Of a stretch of 64,000 nucleotides of DNA, positions 44,855 to 53,054 are shown piece after piece. Made by a program: the position numbers and the translations under genes. The DNA comes from Candidatus Latescibacterota bacterium (GTDB lineage: Bacteria; JAAXHH01), in NCBI GenBank assembly GCA_022821085.1, contig JAJEEG010000006.1:1819330-1883329 (forward strand). Direction: 5' to 3'. Numbering within the stretch: the first letter of the stretch is position 1; each line of letters starts with the position of its first letter. The notes under the pieces are model-generated. The model saw only the letters and a list, made by a program, of their open reading frames with translations. It was not told the DNA's origin and searched no databases.

Positions 44855-45586
44855 ATGACCGAAGCCGAAATCTTCGAATTCGACCTCAACGGTTACATTG
44901 TTTATAAGGACATGCTGACCCGGGAACAGGTCGATCGCATGAACGGGATCCTGGACGAACATCTCGCCGACGATGCCCACGGTTTCCAGTTCCTCACGCT
45001 CGATCCGGTGTTCATGGAACTCATGGCCCATCCCCGTACGCTTCGGATCATCCGAACGATGATCGGGGAATGGCTGCGGCTGGACCACGCCTACGGGCTG
45101 CAGATGGACCGGCATACCGTGGAGCGGGGCCATGTGAAGCCGAACCTGCATGGCGGCCTGCGGCACGACCACGGCGAACATCAGTACGAGTGGTTCGACG
45201 GGAACATGTACAACGGACTGATCGTGGTCATGTACGCTCTCAAGGACATCAACCCCGGCGACGGCGGGCTCATCTGCGTTCCCGGAAGCCACAAGTCGAA
45301 CTTCCGTTTCCGTCCGCCCGTGGATTCCCACCTGGTCGCGAACCCGTCGTTCATGGCCGGAGATATGCTCATCTTCACGGAAGCGCTGGTCCACGGCACC
45401 ACCACGTGGACGTCCGATCAGCAGCGGCGCGCCTTGCTGTACAAGTATTCGCCCGGTTATTCCGCCTGGGCCTCCGCCGACAATCTGGACGACGCCCGGG
45501 CCCTGGCCTCCAATGACCTGCAGCGCGACTTGCTCCGTCCACCAAGCGTGGGCAGGCGGACGCCTTTGGAAATCCCCGATGGGTGA
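44855..45586 (+). CDS. PhyH-like protein with H-x-G in place of H-x-D (paralogue 2)
   Basis: 243 residues and the same length as the preceding paralogue, with identical numbering at the key positions: His99-Gly-Gly101 (NLHGG), distal His180 (ALVHGT), Arg191/192. The core reads YALKDINPGDGGLICVPGSHKSN. CGGAGG precedes the ATG about 6 bases upstream. It is a recent-looking tandem duplicate that has diverged in the substrate loops (HDHGEHQYEWFDGNMYNG versus EDNGEHHYQWFNGKMYNG). Confidence 0.9.
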   Translation: MTEAEIFEFDLNGYIVYKDMLTREQVDRMNGILDEHLADDAHGFQFLTLDPVFMELMAHPRTLRIIRTMIGEWLRLDHAYGLQMDRHTVERGHVKPNLHGGLRHDHGEHQYEWFDGNMYNGLIVVMYALKDINPGDGGLICVPGSHKSNFRFRPPVDSHLVANPSFMAGDMLIFTEALVHGTTTWTSDQQRRALLYKYSPGYSAWASADNLDDARALASNDLQRDLLRPPSVGRRTPLEIPDG

Positions 45587-45663
45587 AAGTAGACCCGCAA
45601 CAGCATGAGCGCGGGCCGTAAGGTTGTGAAGTGGCCCGGTGATGCTGGAGAGGAGACCTGGAA

Positions 45664-46479
45664 ATGAACGTGCGGGATGAATACCGCTACAACCGGTTGA
45701 CCTGGGAGGATATGAACGAGGCTATCGCCATGCAGAAGGTGGTGGTCCTGCCCACGGGTTCCACCGAGCAGCACGGCAAACACCTGCCCCTCGACACGGA
45801 CGCTTTTCTCGTCGAATCCGTCTGCCACGAACTGGGGCGCCGCATCCCAGACCGCGTCCTCGTCCTTCCCACGGTCAGCTACGGCCTGAACCTGCACCAC
45901 ATCGACTTTCCGGGCACGATCCACATCGAGCCCGAGGTATTCATCGCATTCTGCCTGAACATTACCAAAAGCGTGGCCTACCACGGCTTTGAAAAGATCC
46001 TGATTGTAAACGGCCATGGTTCCAACGCACCGATGATCGATCTGATCGCCCGGAAGACCGTGCTTTCTACGGAGTCGCTCTGTTTCGCCGCCAACTACTT
46101 CACCTTCCTGATTGACGCCTTCAACGAAGTTAGGGAATCGGAGGTGTTGGCCCACGCCGACGAACTGGAAACGTCCCTCTACCTCCATCTTGCCGGCGAA
46201 CGCGTAAAGATGGACAAGGCCGCGCCGGACATGGACCGGGTGGGGAAGTACTGCTCGTCGGACAGCACGGGTACCGTGCGCTTTAACGATTTCTGGGGCC
46301 GGTGGACGGGCCTGGGGGTCCACGGAGACCCGACGCCGGCCACGGCCGGGAAGGGCGAAATCATCTTCAACGCGTCCGTGGACGGCCTGGTCGAACTGAT
46401 CGACGATATCCGGGATTGGCCGATCGAGGAGCGAAGCGATCAGCACACGGGGCCGGTGCAGAAGGGGATCAGGTGGTGA
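45664..46479 (+). CDS. creatininase-family amidohydrolase
   Basis: 271 residues. Metal ligands are visible in GSTEQHGKHLPLDTDAF (Glu35, His37, Asp44), LNLHHIDFPGTIHIEP, NGHGSNAP and HADELETSLYLH. The family hydrolyses cyclic amides (creatinine) or the formamide of FAPy-type compounds (MftE/ArfB-like). The substrate here is unknown. It is the last gene of the PhyH operon, 77 bp after the previous gene; GGAGAG lies upstream of the ATG. The next gene is convergent. Confidence 0.92.
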   Translation: MNVRDEYRYNRLTWEDMNEAIAMQKVVVLPTGSTEQHGKHLPLDTDAFLVESVCHELGRRIPDRVLVLPTVSYGLNLHHIDFPGTIHIEPEVFIAFCLNITKSVAYHGFEKILIVNGHGSNAPMIDLIARKTVLSTESLCFAANYFTFLIDAFNEVRESEVLAHADELETSLYLHLAGERVKMDKAAPDMDRVGKYCSSDSTGTVRFNDFWGRWTGLGVHGDPTPATAGKGEIIFNASVDGLVELIDDIRDWPIEERSDQHTGPVQKGIRW

Positions 46480-46485
46480 AACTCA

Positions 46486-47265
46486 CTAGTAGCTCAGGAA
46501 TCCCCCGTCCACCAGCCACGTAGCCCCGGTAACGAAACTCGCCTCGTCGCTGGCCAGGAACACGGCCACCCGGCCGATTTCCTCCGGTGTTCCACGGCGA
46601 TTGAGCGGCGTGTCCCTGAAGAACTTTCCCGTAGCGCCCCGCTCTACCGCGTCCTCCCTTGGCTGGTCGCTCTGCTCCGTGTGAATATCGCCCGGCGCGA
46701 TGCTGTTCACCCGGATGCCGTGCGCCGACAGTTCGATGGCCGCGGACTTGGTGAGGCCGTCCAGGCCCGCCTTGCCGGCACAGTAGGCGGATGCGCCTTC
46801 CTGCGCGGCGAACTGGGCGACCGACGAGATGTTGATGATGGAGCCGCCCGCTCCGCTGTCGATCATGCGGCGGGCCGCTTCCTGCGTCGCGATAAACGCG
46901 CCGGTCAGATTGATGTCGAGGACGTTGCGCCAGTGCTCGTCCGTCTCTTCCATGAAGGGCCGAAGCTCCAGGGACTTCCCCGTCAACGCGGCGTTGTTGA
47001 TCATCACGTCCACGGGGCCGAGTAGGGACTCCGCCCGGTCCAGCAGGGCCGCGACATCCTCCCGTCGGCGCACGTCGCATCGTTGCGCCTGGGCGGCGTA
47101 ACCCTGCTTCCGGAACCGTGCGGCCTCGCGTTCGGCGATCTCGATCCGGCGCTGGGCGATCATTACGGCAGCTCCTGCATCAAGACAGCATCTGGTGATG
47201 CCGAGGCCGATACCGGTGCCGCCGCCGGTGACGACTACGACTTTGCCTTTCAACCGCTCGCTCAT
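46486..47265 (-). CDS. short-chain dehydrogenase/reductase
   Basis: 259 residues. Cofactor motif TGGGTGIG (residues 13-20), NNAA-type NAAL near 91, catalytic Ser147/148 (NISS), Tyr161 and Lys165 (YCAGK), and GxxVNSIAPG after it. An NAD(P)-dependent alcohol/ketone oxidoreductase of the classical SDR type. Starts 7 bp after the selA stop and shares its operon. The stop is 6 bp from the convergent creatininase stop. Confidence 0.93.
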   Translation of the reverse strand: MSERLKGKVVVVTGGGTGIGLGITRCCLDAGAAVMIAQRRIEIAEREAARFRKQGYAAQAQRCDVRRREDVAALLDRAESLLGPVDVMINNAALTGKSLELRPFMEETDEHWRNVLDINLTGAFIATQEAARRMIDSGAGGSIINISSVAQFAAQEGASAYCAGKAGLDGLTKSAAIELSAHGIRVNSIAPGDIHTEQSDQPREDAVERGATGKFFRDTPLNRRGTPEEIGRVAVFLASDEASFVTGATWLVDGGFLSY

Positions 47266-47272
47266 ACGCGCT

Positions 47273-48541
47273 TCAATCCTCTTTCCGTGACGCGTCCTTG
47301 CTCCGTGACGCGTCTTCGTCCATCAAACGCACGATTTCTCCGGCCGCGGCTTCGACCACCGGGAACGCCCGTTCCTCCAGCGTACGCAGGTCGAGCAGAA
47401 AACGGTCTCCCGACAGCCGGCCGAATACGGGGGGCGACTGCCGCCTGAACGCGGCGGCGAATTGCCTGTTCGTCCATCCCTCGGGCCGAAGCGCCACGAC
47501 GCGGGAGGGGAGTTGCTGGACCGGCAAGGCGCCGCCTCCGATTTCAGCGTAAGATTCCTCCACGGTCACATCGACGCGGTGCGCGAAACGGCCCGCGAGA
47601 CCTTCCGCGAGTCGATGCGCCCTGGATTCGAGCTCCCCGGCCGATGCGGCGATCATACCCGTAACCGCGTGACAATCGGCGAGCCTGTCCGGATCGGAAA
47701 ACAGCTCCAGGGTGGCCTGCAGGGCGGCATAGACCATCTTGTCCGCGCGAAATGCCCGCATCAGCGGATCCTGTTTCATTTTACCGAGTAGATCCCTCCG
47801 GCCCGCGATGATCCCGGCCTGCGGCCCGCCCAGCAGCTTGTCGCCGCTGAAGCAGACCACGTCGACGCCCCGGTCGAGCGCTTCCCGCACCGTGTATCCG
47901 CTGTCCAGACCGTGCTGCGCGTACGCTTCCAGGTCGACCAGGGCGCCGCTTCCCTGGTCGTACACGACGGGAATTCCGCTTTCGCGTCCGAGTGCCGCCA
48001 GTTCATCAAGGGGCACGGAAACGTCCATGCCGGCGAGGTCGAAATTACTCCGGTGGACGGCCATGATGAGGGCCGTCCGGTCCGTGATGGCCGCGCGGTA
48101 GTCTTCCAGTTCGGTATGGTTGGTTGCCCCCACGCCAACGAGCCGGGCCCCTCCCGCGGCCATGACGTCCGGCATGCGAAAGGACCCGCCGATTTCCACC
48201 AGTTGTCCCCGGGAGACAATGACTTCGCGGTCCTGCGCCAGGGCGTGCAGGATCAGCATGACCGCGGCGGCGTTGTTGTTCGCCACGATGGCCGATTCCG
48301 CTCCGGTCAAGGCGCACAGCAGCCCGGAAACCAGGTCGTGGCGCGAACCTCGCTTGCCCGTCCCGGCATCGATCTCCAACGTGCAGTATCCCTCGACCGC
48401 GTCGGCCAAGGCCCGCTGCGCCACCTCGGACAGCACGGCCCGCCCCAGCCCGGTATGGAGAATCACGCCCGTTCCGTTCACGGCGGGTGTCAACGCGCCG
48501 GCCGGAGGTCGTGCTGATGATGAATTAAGCTGGTCTGGCAT
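47273..48541 (-). CDS. selA: L-seryl-tRNA(Sec) selenium transferase, N-terminally short
   Basis: 422 residues. The PLP domain is strongly conserved: NGTGVILHTGLGRAVLSE, NNNAAAVMLILHALA, VSRGQLVEIGGSFRMPDV, NHTELEDY, VVYDQGSGALVDLE and the PLP Lys235 in FSGDKLLGGPQAG. The active-site Lys lies 60 residues earlier than in E. coli SelA (Lys295): the N-terminal domain of about 60 residues, which binds tRNA-Sec, is missing. Upstream of the ATG the frame has no usable start and reaches a TGA within 20 codons, so a longer form is unlikely. No ribosome site is seen. It follows the amidase by 25 bp. Confidence 0.92.
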   Translation of the reverse strand: MPDQLNSSSARPPAGALTPAVNGTGVILHTGLGRAVLSEVAQRALADAVEGYCTLEIDAGTGKRGSRHDLVSGLLCALTGAESAIVANNNAAAVMLILHALAQDREVIVSRGQLVEIGGSFRMPDVMAAGGARLVGVGATNHTELEDYRAAITDRTALIMAVHRSNFDLAGMDVSVPLDELAALGRESGIPVVYDQGSGALVDLEAYAQHGLDSGYTVREALDRGVDVVCFSGDKLLGGPQAGIIAGRRDLLGKMKQDPLMRAFRADKMVYAALQATLELFSDPDRLADCHAVTGMIAASAGELESRAHRLAEGLAGRFAHRVDVTVEESYAEIGGGALPVQQLPSRVVALRPEGWTNRQFAAAFRRQSPPVFGRLSGDRFLLDLRTLEERAFPVVEAAAGEIVRLMDEDASRSKDASRKED

Positions 48542-48566
48542 AGGATATCGTGGTAGGCATTCGTGG

Positions 48567-49160
48567 TTACCACCGGCCCGCGATCACTTCGGTCATCCGC
48601 GCCTTGAATCCCTCCCAGGGGAACGCGGGTCCGGGGTCGATCTTGCGATCGGGTGCGATGTCGCTGTGGCGCACGATGTTGTCCAGGGGGATCCGGTAGC
48701 GCTCGACGAGCAGCCCGGACAGCACTTCGACCTGTTCGATCTGTCCGGACGGATACGGCGCCCACCAGTCTCCCCCGGCCGGGACGGGCGAGGGTCCGCA
48801 GTATGGCGTCCCGTAGTCCTCCGGCCAGCAGTAGAAACTTCCGCTTTTTTTCTTCAGTCGCCCCCAGTTCACGATCTCGATGCCCAGCGACCACCGATTG
48901 CAGCCTTCCCGCCCCCGCCACGCGCTGGTCCCGCAGTGCCAGGCGCAGTCTTCATCGCGGACCATCTGCAGCACGGCGCCGTCGAGCCCCACGATGTAGT
49001 GGCAGCTTACGCGCCGTTCCGGGTCCTGGAAGATCGCGACGCATTCTTCCAGCGAAGGGCCGTCCGTATAGTGAAGCACCAGCATATCGATCGGCGCGTC
49101 TTCGCGACTCGACGCATACAGGGCCGGGATATATGGTATCTCGGCAGGAGCATCTGACAT
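48567..49160 (-). CDS. N-acetylmuramoyl-L-alanine amidase, AmpD-like
   Basis: 197 residues with no signal peptide, so a cytoplasmic or periplasm-free AmpD-type Zn amidase that trims anhydromuropeptides. Zinc ligands fit His30 (MLVLHYTDG), His and Asp in NIVRHSDIAPDRKIDPGPAFPW, and a Glu in SLGIEIVNWG. GAGG lies 5-6 bases before the ATG. It heads the amidase-selA-SDR group; there is no obvious link between cell-wall recycling and selenium metabolism. Confidence 0.85.
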   Translation of the reverse strand: MSDAPAEIPYIPALYASSREDAPIDMLVLHYTDGPSLEECVAIFQDPERRVSCHYIVGLDGAVLQMVRDEDCAWHCGTSAWRGREGCNRWSLGIEIVNWGRLKKKSGSFYCWPEDYGTPYCGPSPVPAGGDWWAPYPSGQIEQVEVLSGLLVERYRIPLDNIVRHSDIAPDRKIDPGPAFPWEGFKARMTEVIAGRW

Positions 49161-49284
49161 GTCAGCCTCATGTCTTTCCGGGGTGCTTTTCGTTCCTGGA
49201 TCGCTCCTTGAAACTTACAGGAAGGCCCGCTGCAAGGCAATCCGTTTCACCGTCTTCCACGGGCGCGGCAGGAGCCCGCGTCGG

Positions 49285-49313
49285 TTGACACGATACACCC
49301 CACCGAGTATACT
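49285..49313 (+). promoter_or_regulatory. near-consensus sigma-70 promoter for the 2-oxoacid ferredoxin oxidoreductase
   Basis: TTGACA (49285-49290), exactly 17 bp, TATACT (49308-49313). Only one base of the -10 departs from consensus. The predicted transcript starts near 49320, giving a very short leader. Confidence 0.8.
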
Positions 49314-49330
49314 GATGCCATGATCCGGAA

Positions 49331-52300
49331 GTGCAATACACCTGTATTCAGATGCCTCGCGACCAGGCAGGTCCGGCCTTGACCACCGACTCCATAACAG
49401 CGCCTTCGCTGCAGGACCGATACCTCAAATCCCACGGACCGGTCTTTCTCACCGGCATACATGCCATCGTCCGCTTCCTGCTGGACAAGCAACGGCGCGA
49501 CGCCCTTTCCGGCGGCACGATAAGGCGCAGTTTCATAGCCGGTTACGAAGGTTCGCCCCTCGGCGGCCTCGACCTCGAACTCCGGCAACAGGCAGCCCTG
49601 CTCAACGAAGCGGCGCCTTTCGTGCACCAGGCGGCAGTCAACGAGAAGACGGCGGCGGCGGCGGTGCACGGCAGCCAGTACGAAGGCAACGTGGACGGGT
49701 TCTGGTACGGCAAGGCCCACGGCGTGAAGTGGGCCCTGGACGAATTCAGCCTGGCCAACATCGCGGGGACGGGAAAGGACAGCGGCGTCGTCCTGTTCTG
49801 CGGGGACGACCACATGGCGAAGAGTTCCGGATATCCCGCCAGCAGCGAACAGGCCCTGCGCGACGCGCGCATTCCCGTCTTCTACCCTTCGTCGGTCTCT
49901 GAGGTCATCACCTACGGCCACCATGCGCTGGCGCTCAGCAGGTACGCCGGGGTTCTCTGCGGTCTGAAACTCGTCACACCCATCTGCGACGGCGCCGAAA
50001 CGGTGGACGTAAACCCCGATCTTCCCGGCGTGGTACTGCCGCCCCGCGCGTCCGAGGGCCAGCCCGGACCGTCTGGACAGCCCTACGAAAAACGCTTCCA
50101 CCAGGTGGTCATTTCCACCCAGTCCATCCCCTTCGAAGAAGAACTTGCGACGGTGCGCCTTGGAATCGCCGTCGAGTACGCCCGGGCGAACGGAATCGAC
50201 ACGGCACGCAACCCGGACTCGGATTGTCCCCTCGGCATCGTCGCGACGGGCAAGAGCTATGCCGACATCGTCCAGGCGCTTCGGCTGCTGAACCTGGAGG
50301 ACCAGGTACCGGTCCTGAAGCTGGGAGTGATCTATCCGGTAAATCCGCGGACGATCCGGGAGTTCGCAGGGCGCCTTAAGACCGTGGTGGTCGTCGAGGA
50401 GAAAGGTCCCTTCGTGGAAGAAGCGGTGGCCCATGCGCTCCTGGGCACCGGCGTAGACCACGTCTACGGAAAGCGGGGTCCGGATGACCGCCCGCTCATT
50501 CCCGCTTTCGGAGAGTTGAACCCCGACCTGCTCACCCTGTGTCTCGGGCCGATGCTGCAGGAGATCTATCCGTCGGCTCCTATTTACGATCGCATGGAGG
50601 AATTGAACGCCATCGCGGAGAGAGACCCGGGTTCCTTCGCCCGTCGCACCGCCCACTATTGTCCCGGATGTCCCCACAGCGTATCGGCCCGCGCGCCGGA
50701 AGGGGAAGTCGCCGGCGGCGAAATCGGATGCTCTTCACTGGACGCATATATCGAGGCGGACGGCCGGGGCGTGCGGTGGATACCCACCATGGGCCTGGGC
50801 GGCGCCATCTACAACGGCATGTTTCCGTTCAACGGGAACCGCCACCTGTTCCAGAACATCGGCGACGGCACGGTGCTCCACAGCGGCCTGATCACCATCT
50901 TCAGCTCCATTTCCCATGGCGCCAATATCACCTATAAAGTCCTGTGGAACCACGTGGTGGCCATGACCGGCGGGCAGGACATTACCGGGCAGCCCACGCT
51001 GGACGACTTCGCGCTGATCCTGCTGGGCATGGGCGTGCAGGATGTAACGGTCGTCAGCAAGTTTCCTCAGCAGGTATCGCTCAAACGCGCCCGGGCGGCG
51101 GTGAAACCGGGCCAGCACCTGCTGCTCGAACCGCGGGACCGGCTCGAATCCGCCCAGGAGAGCCTGTCGCGAAAGCCCGGTGTCAAGGTGCTGATCTACG
51201 ACCAGGAGTGCGCCACGGAACACCGGCGGCGCCGCAAGCGCCAGCATCTCGCACCCGACCGTTACGTCTTCATTCACGAACGGGTGTGCGAAGGGTGCGG
51301 AGACTGCGGGCAGCAGTCCATGTGCCTCGCGCTCGAACCAAGGGAAACGGAATTCGGACCCAAGACCGCCATACTCCAGTCGGCCTGTAACCAGGACCTG
51401 TCCTGCCTGAAGGGGGATTGCCCTTCCTTCATCTCCGTCGAACCGGTCGGGGACAGCAGGCCTTTACAACCGGAATGCCCGTTACTGGGCGAATCGGATT
51501 TGGAAGAACCGACAGCCAGGGCAACGATTGATGGAGAATACGCGATTCACCTCATCGGGATCGGCGGCACGGGCGTCGTGACCGTGGCCCACCTGCTGGC
51601 CGTCGCGGCGCTTTTCGACGGGAAGCAGGTGAGCGAGATGAACCGCACGGGACTGGCGCAGAAGGGCGGTCCCGTGGAATCGCCCATCGTCCTGGGAGAT
51701 GGCGAGGTCCCTCCTTCCAGCTCTATTCCCGCCGGACGGTGCGATCTCTACCTGTCGGCGGATATCGCCGGTGCGGTGAACCCCCTCAACCTTCAGGCCG
51801 CCGCCGCCCACCGGACCGTGGCCGTGGTGAGCCGGTCCGGCGTCCCGACGGCGCAGATGGTGTACGACCCCCAGGTGCCCGGCGCCGACGTCCCGGCCAT
51901 GGAAGCGCAGATCGAGGCACACACCCGGTCGGAGGACAATGTCTTCATCGACGCACAGGACTACGCGATGAAGCTCTTCGGGAATCACATCGTGGCCAAC
52001 GTGTTTCTCCTGGGCGTCGCCTACCAGGCCGGTTATGTACCGCTGCGGTCTGAGAGTATCGAACGCGCCATCCGGTTGAACGGACAGGCCGTTGATGCCA
52101 ACATCCAGGCCTTCCGATGGGGACGCATGGCCGTGCGCGACCGAGCCCGGCTGGACGGGGTCCTGGAGGAACCCGAACCCGATTCGGATGAGTTGGTCCG
52201 CCGCTATGCGCGGTTACTCGGCCGAAAGCGGGCGCAAGCCTTCAAGACGCTGATTGGGAGGATCCCTGTCCGCCAGGAATCGTTCCGAAGGAGCTGGGTC

Positions 52301-52933
52301 ATCCGCGTAGGCGAACTGATCGCCTTCCAGGACGCAAAGCTCGCCGAGCGATTCGTCGACCGGATCGCGCGGGTTTACGATGGGGATGAGCGGACCGGCG
52401 GACCGGACCGCGGATACCTGCTGACCACGCACGCGGCATTCATGCTGCACAAGCTCATGGCCTACAAGGACGAGTACGAAGTGGCCCGGCTGCTGACCGA
52501 CCCGGCCGAACCTGGCGTCGCGGAACGGTTCGACGGACCGGTCCGGGTATCCTACCATCTGCATCCGCCGCTGCTGCGGGCGTGGGGACTCGATCGCAAG
52601 CTGCGGCTGGGGCCCTGGTTCAGGCCGGTCTTAAGGATCATGGCCCGATGCCGGTTCCTTCGCGGAACCCCCTTCGACCCCTTCGGATACACCGCGGCCC
52701 GGCGGGAGGAACGTGAACTTGTAACCTGGTACGAATCGCTGCTGGAACAGGCTCTCGCCGTACTCACCCCGGAAAACTACCCCGAAATATCGGAATTGCT
52801 GCGGCTTCCCGACGAGATCCGCGGGTACGAGCAGGTCAAGCACCGCTCGGTGCTCAGGGTGAAGAAGAGGGCCGCCGAAATGCTCGAAACCCTCCTTCAA
52901 GACGCGGCCACGCGCCCCATCCGGACCCGTTAA
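49331..52933 (+). CDS. fused indolepyruvate/2-oxoacid:ferredoxin oxidoreductase with C-terminal DUF6537-like region
   Basis: 1200 residues, or 1193 if the ATG at 49352 is used; the GTG at 49331 is kept because the predicted transcript begins near 49320. Domain order: pyrimidine-binding/oxidoreductase domains (GYEGSPLGGLDLELRQQAAL, TPP-binding YCPGCPHSV and GEIGCSSLDAY), an embedded iron-sulfur region near 651 (CEGCGDCGQQSMC plus CNQDLSCLKGDCP), a gamma domain from about 737 (IGGTGVVTVAHLLAVAALF and EMNRTGLAQKGGPVESP), and a C-terminal alpha-helical region from about 950. It oxidises aryl- or branched-chain 2-oxoacids to acyl-CoA, reducing ferredoxin. Confidence 0.92.
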   Translation: MQYTCIQMPRDQAGPALTTDSITAPSLQDRYLKSHGPVFLTGIHAIVRFLLDKQRRDALSGGTIRRSFIAGYEGSPLGGLDLELRQQAALLNEAAPFVHQAAVNEKTAAAAVHGSQYEGNVDGFWYGKAHGVKWALDEFSLANIAGTGKDSGVVLFCGDDHMAKSSGYPASSEQALRDARIPVFYPSSVSEVITYGHHALALSRYAGVLCGLKLVTPICDGAETVDVNPDLPGVVLPPRASEGQPGPSGQPYEKRFHQVVISTQSIPFEEELATVRLGIAVEYARANGIDTARNPDSDCPLGIVATGKSYADIVQALRLLNLEDQVPVLKLGVIYPVNPRTIREFAGRLKTVVVVEEKGPFVEEAVAHALLGTGVDHVYGKRGPDDRPLIPAFGELNPDLLTLCLGPMLQEIYPSAPIYDRMEELNAIAERDPGSFARRTAHYCPGCPHSVSARAPEGEVAGGEIGCSSLDAYIEADGRGVRWIPTMGLGGAIYNGMFPFNGNRHLFQNIGDGTVLHSGLITIFSSISHGANITYKVLWNHVVAMTGGQDITGQPTLDDFALILLGMGVQDVTVVSKFPQQVSLKRARAAVKPGQHLLLEPRDRLESAQESLSRKPGVKVLIYDQECATEHRRRRKRQHLAPDRYVFIHERVCEGCGDCGQQSMCLALEPRETEFGPKTAILQSACNQDLSCLKGDCPSFISVEPVGDSRPLQPECPLLGESDLEEPTARATIDGEYAIHLIGIGGTGVVTVAHLLAVAALFDGKQVSEMNRTGLAQKGGPVESPIVLGDGEVPPSSSIPAGRCDLYLSADIAGAVNPLNLQAAAAHRTVAVVSRSGVPTAQMVYDPQVPGADVPAMEAQIEAHTRSEDNVFIDAQDYAMKLFGNHIVANVFLLGVAYQAGYVPLRSESIERAIRLNGQAVDANIQAFRWGRMAVRDRARLDGVLEEPEPDSDELVRRYARLLGRKRAQAFKTLIGRIPVRQESFRRSWVIRVGELIAFQDAKLAERFVDRIARVYDGDERTGGPDRGYLLTTHAAFMLHKLMAYKDEYEVARLLTDPAEPGVAERFDGPVRVSYHLHPPLLRAWGLDRKLRLGPWFRPVLRIMARCRFLRGTPFDPFGYTAARREERELVTWYESLLEQALAVLTPENYPEISELLRLPDEIRGYEQVKHRSVLRVKKRAAEMLETLLQDAATRPIRTR

Positions 52934-52950
52934 GGCGGGATAAGCGGCTC

Positions 52951-52984
52951 CCGAACCGGGCCCGATGTTCTCGCCCGGTCTCGG
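52951..52984. terminator. hairpin between the oxidoreductase and the aminotransferase pair
   Basis: A 10-bp stem with one bulge (ccga-a-ccgggc / gcccgg-t-c-tcgg) and an 11-base loop sits 18 bp after the oxidoreductase stop; the convergent aminotransferase ends 70 bp away. No U-run follows, so it is a terminator only by position. Confidence 0.45.
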
Positions 52985-53008
52985 AAACCGTCACTTCATG
53001 GGTAGGAC

Positions 53009-53044
53009 ATAGTGCGGAGATCGAGGATATAGTGCGGAGATCGA
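53009..53044. repeat. 16-bp direct repeat (two copies, 20-bp spacing)
   Basis: atagtgcggagatcga occurs exactly at 53009-53024 and 53029-53044, next to the aminotransferase stop. Confidence 0.9.
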
Positions 53045-53054
53045 TCCGGCGCCG

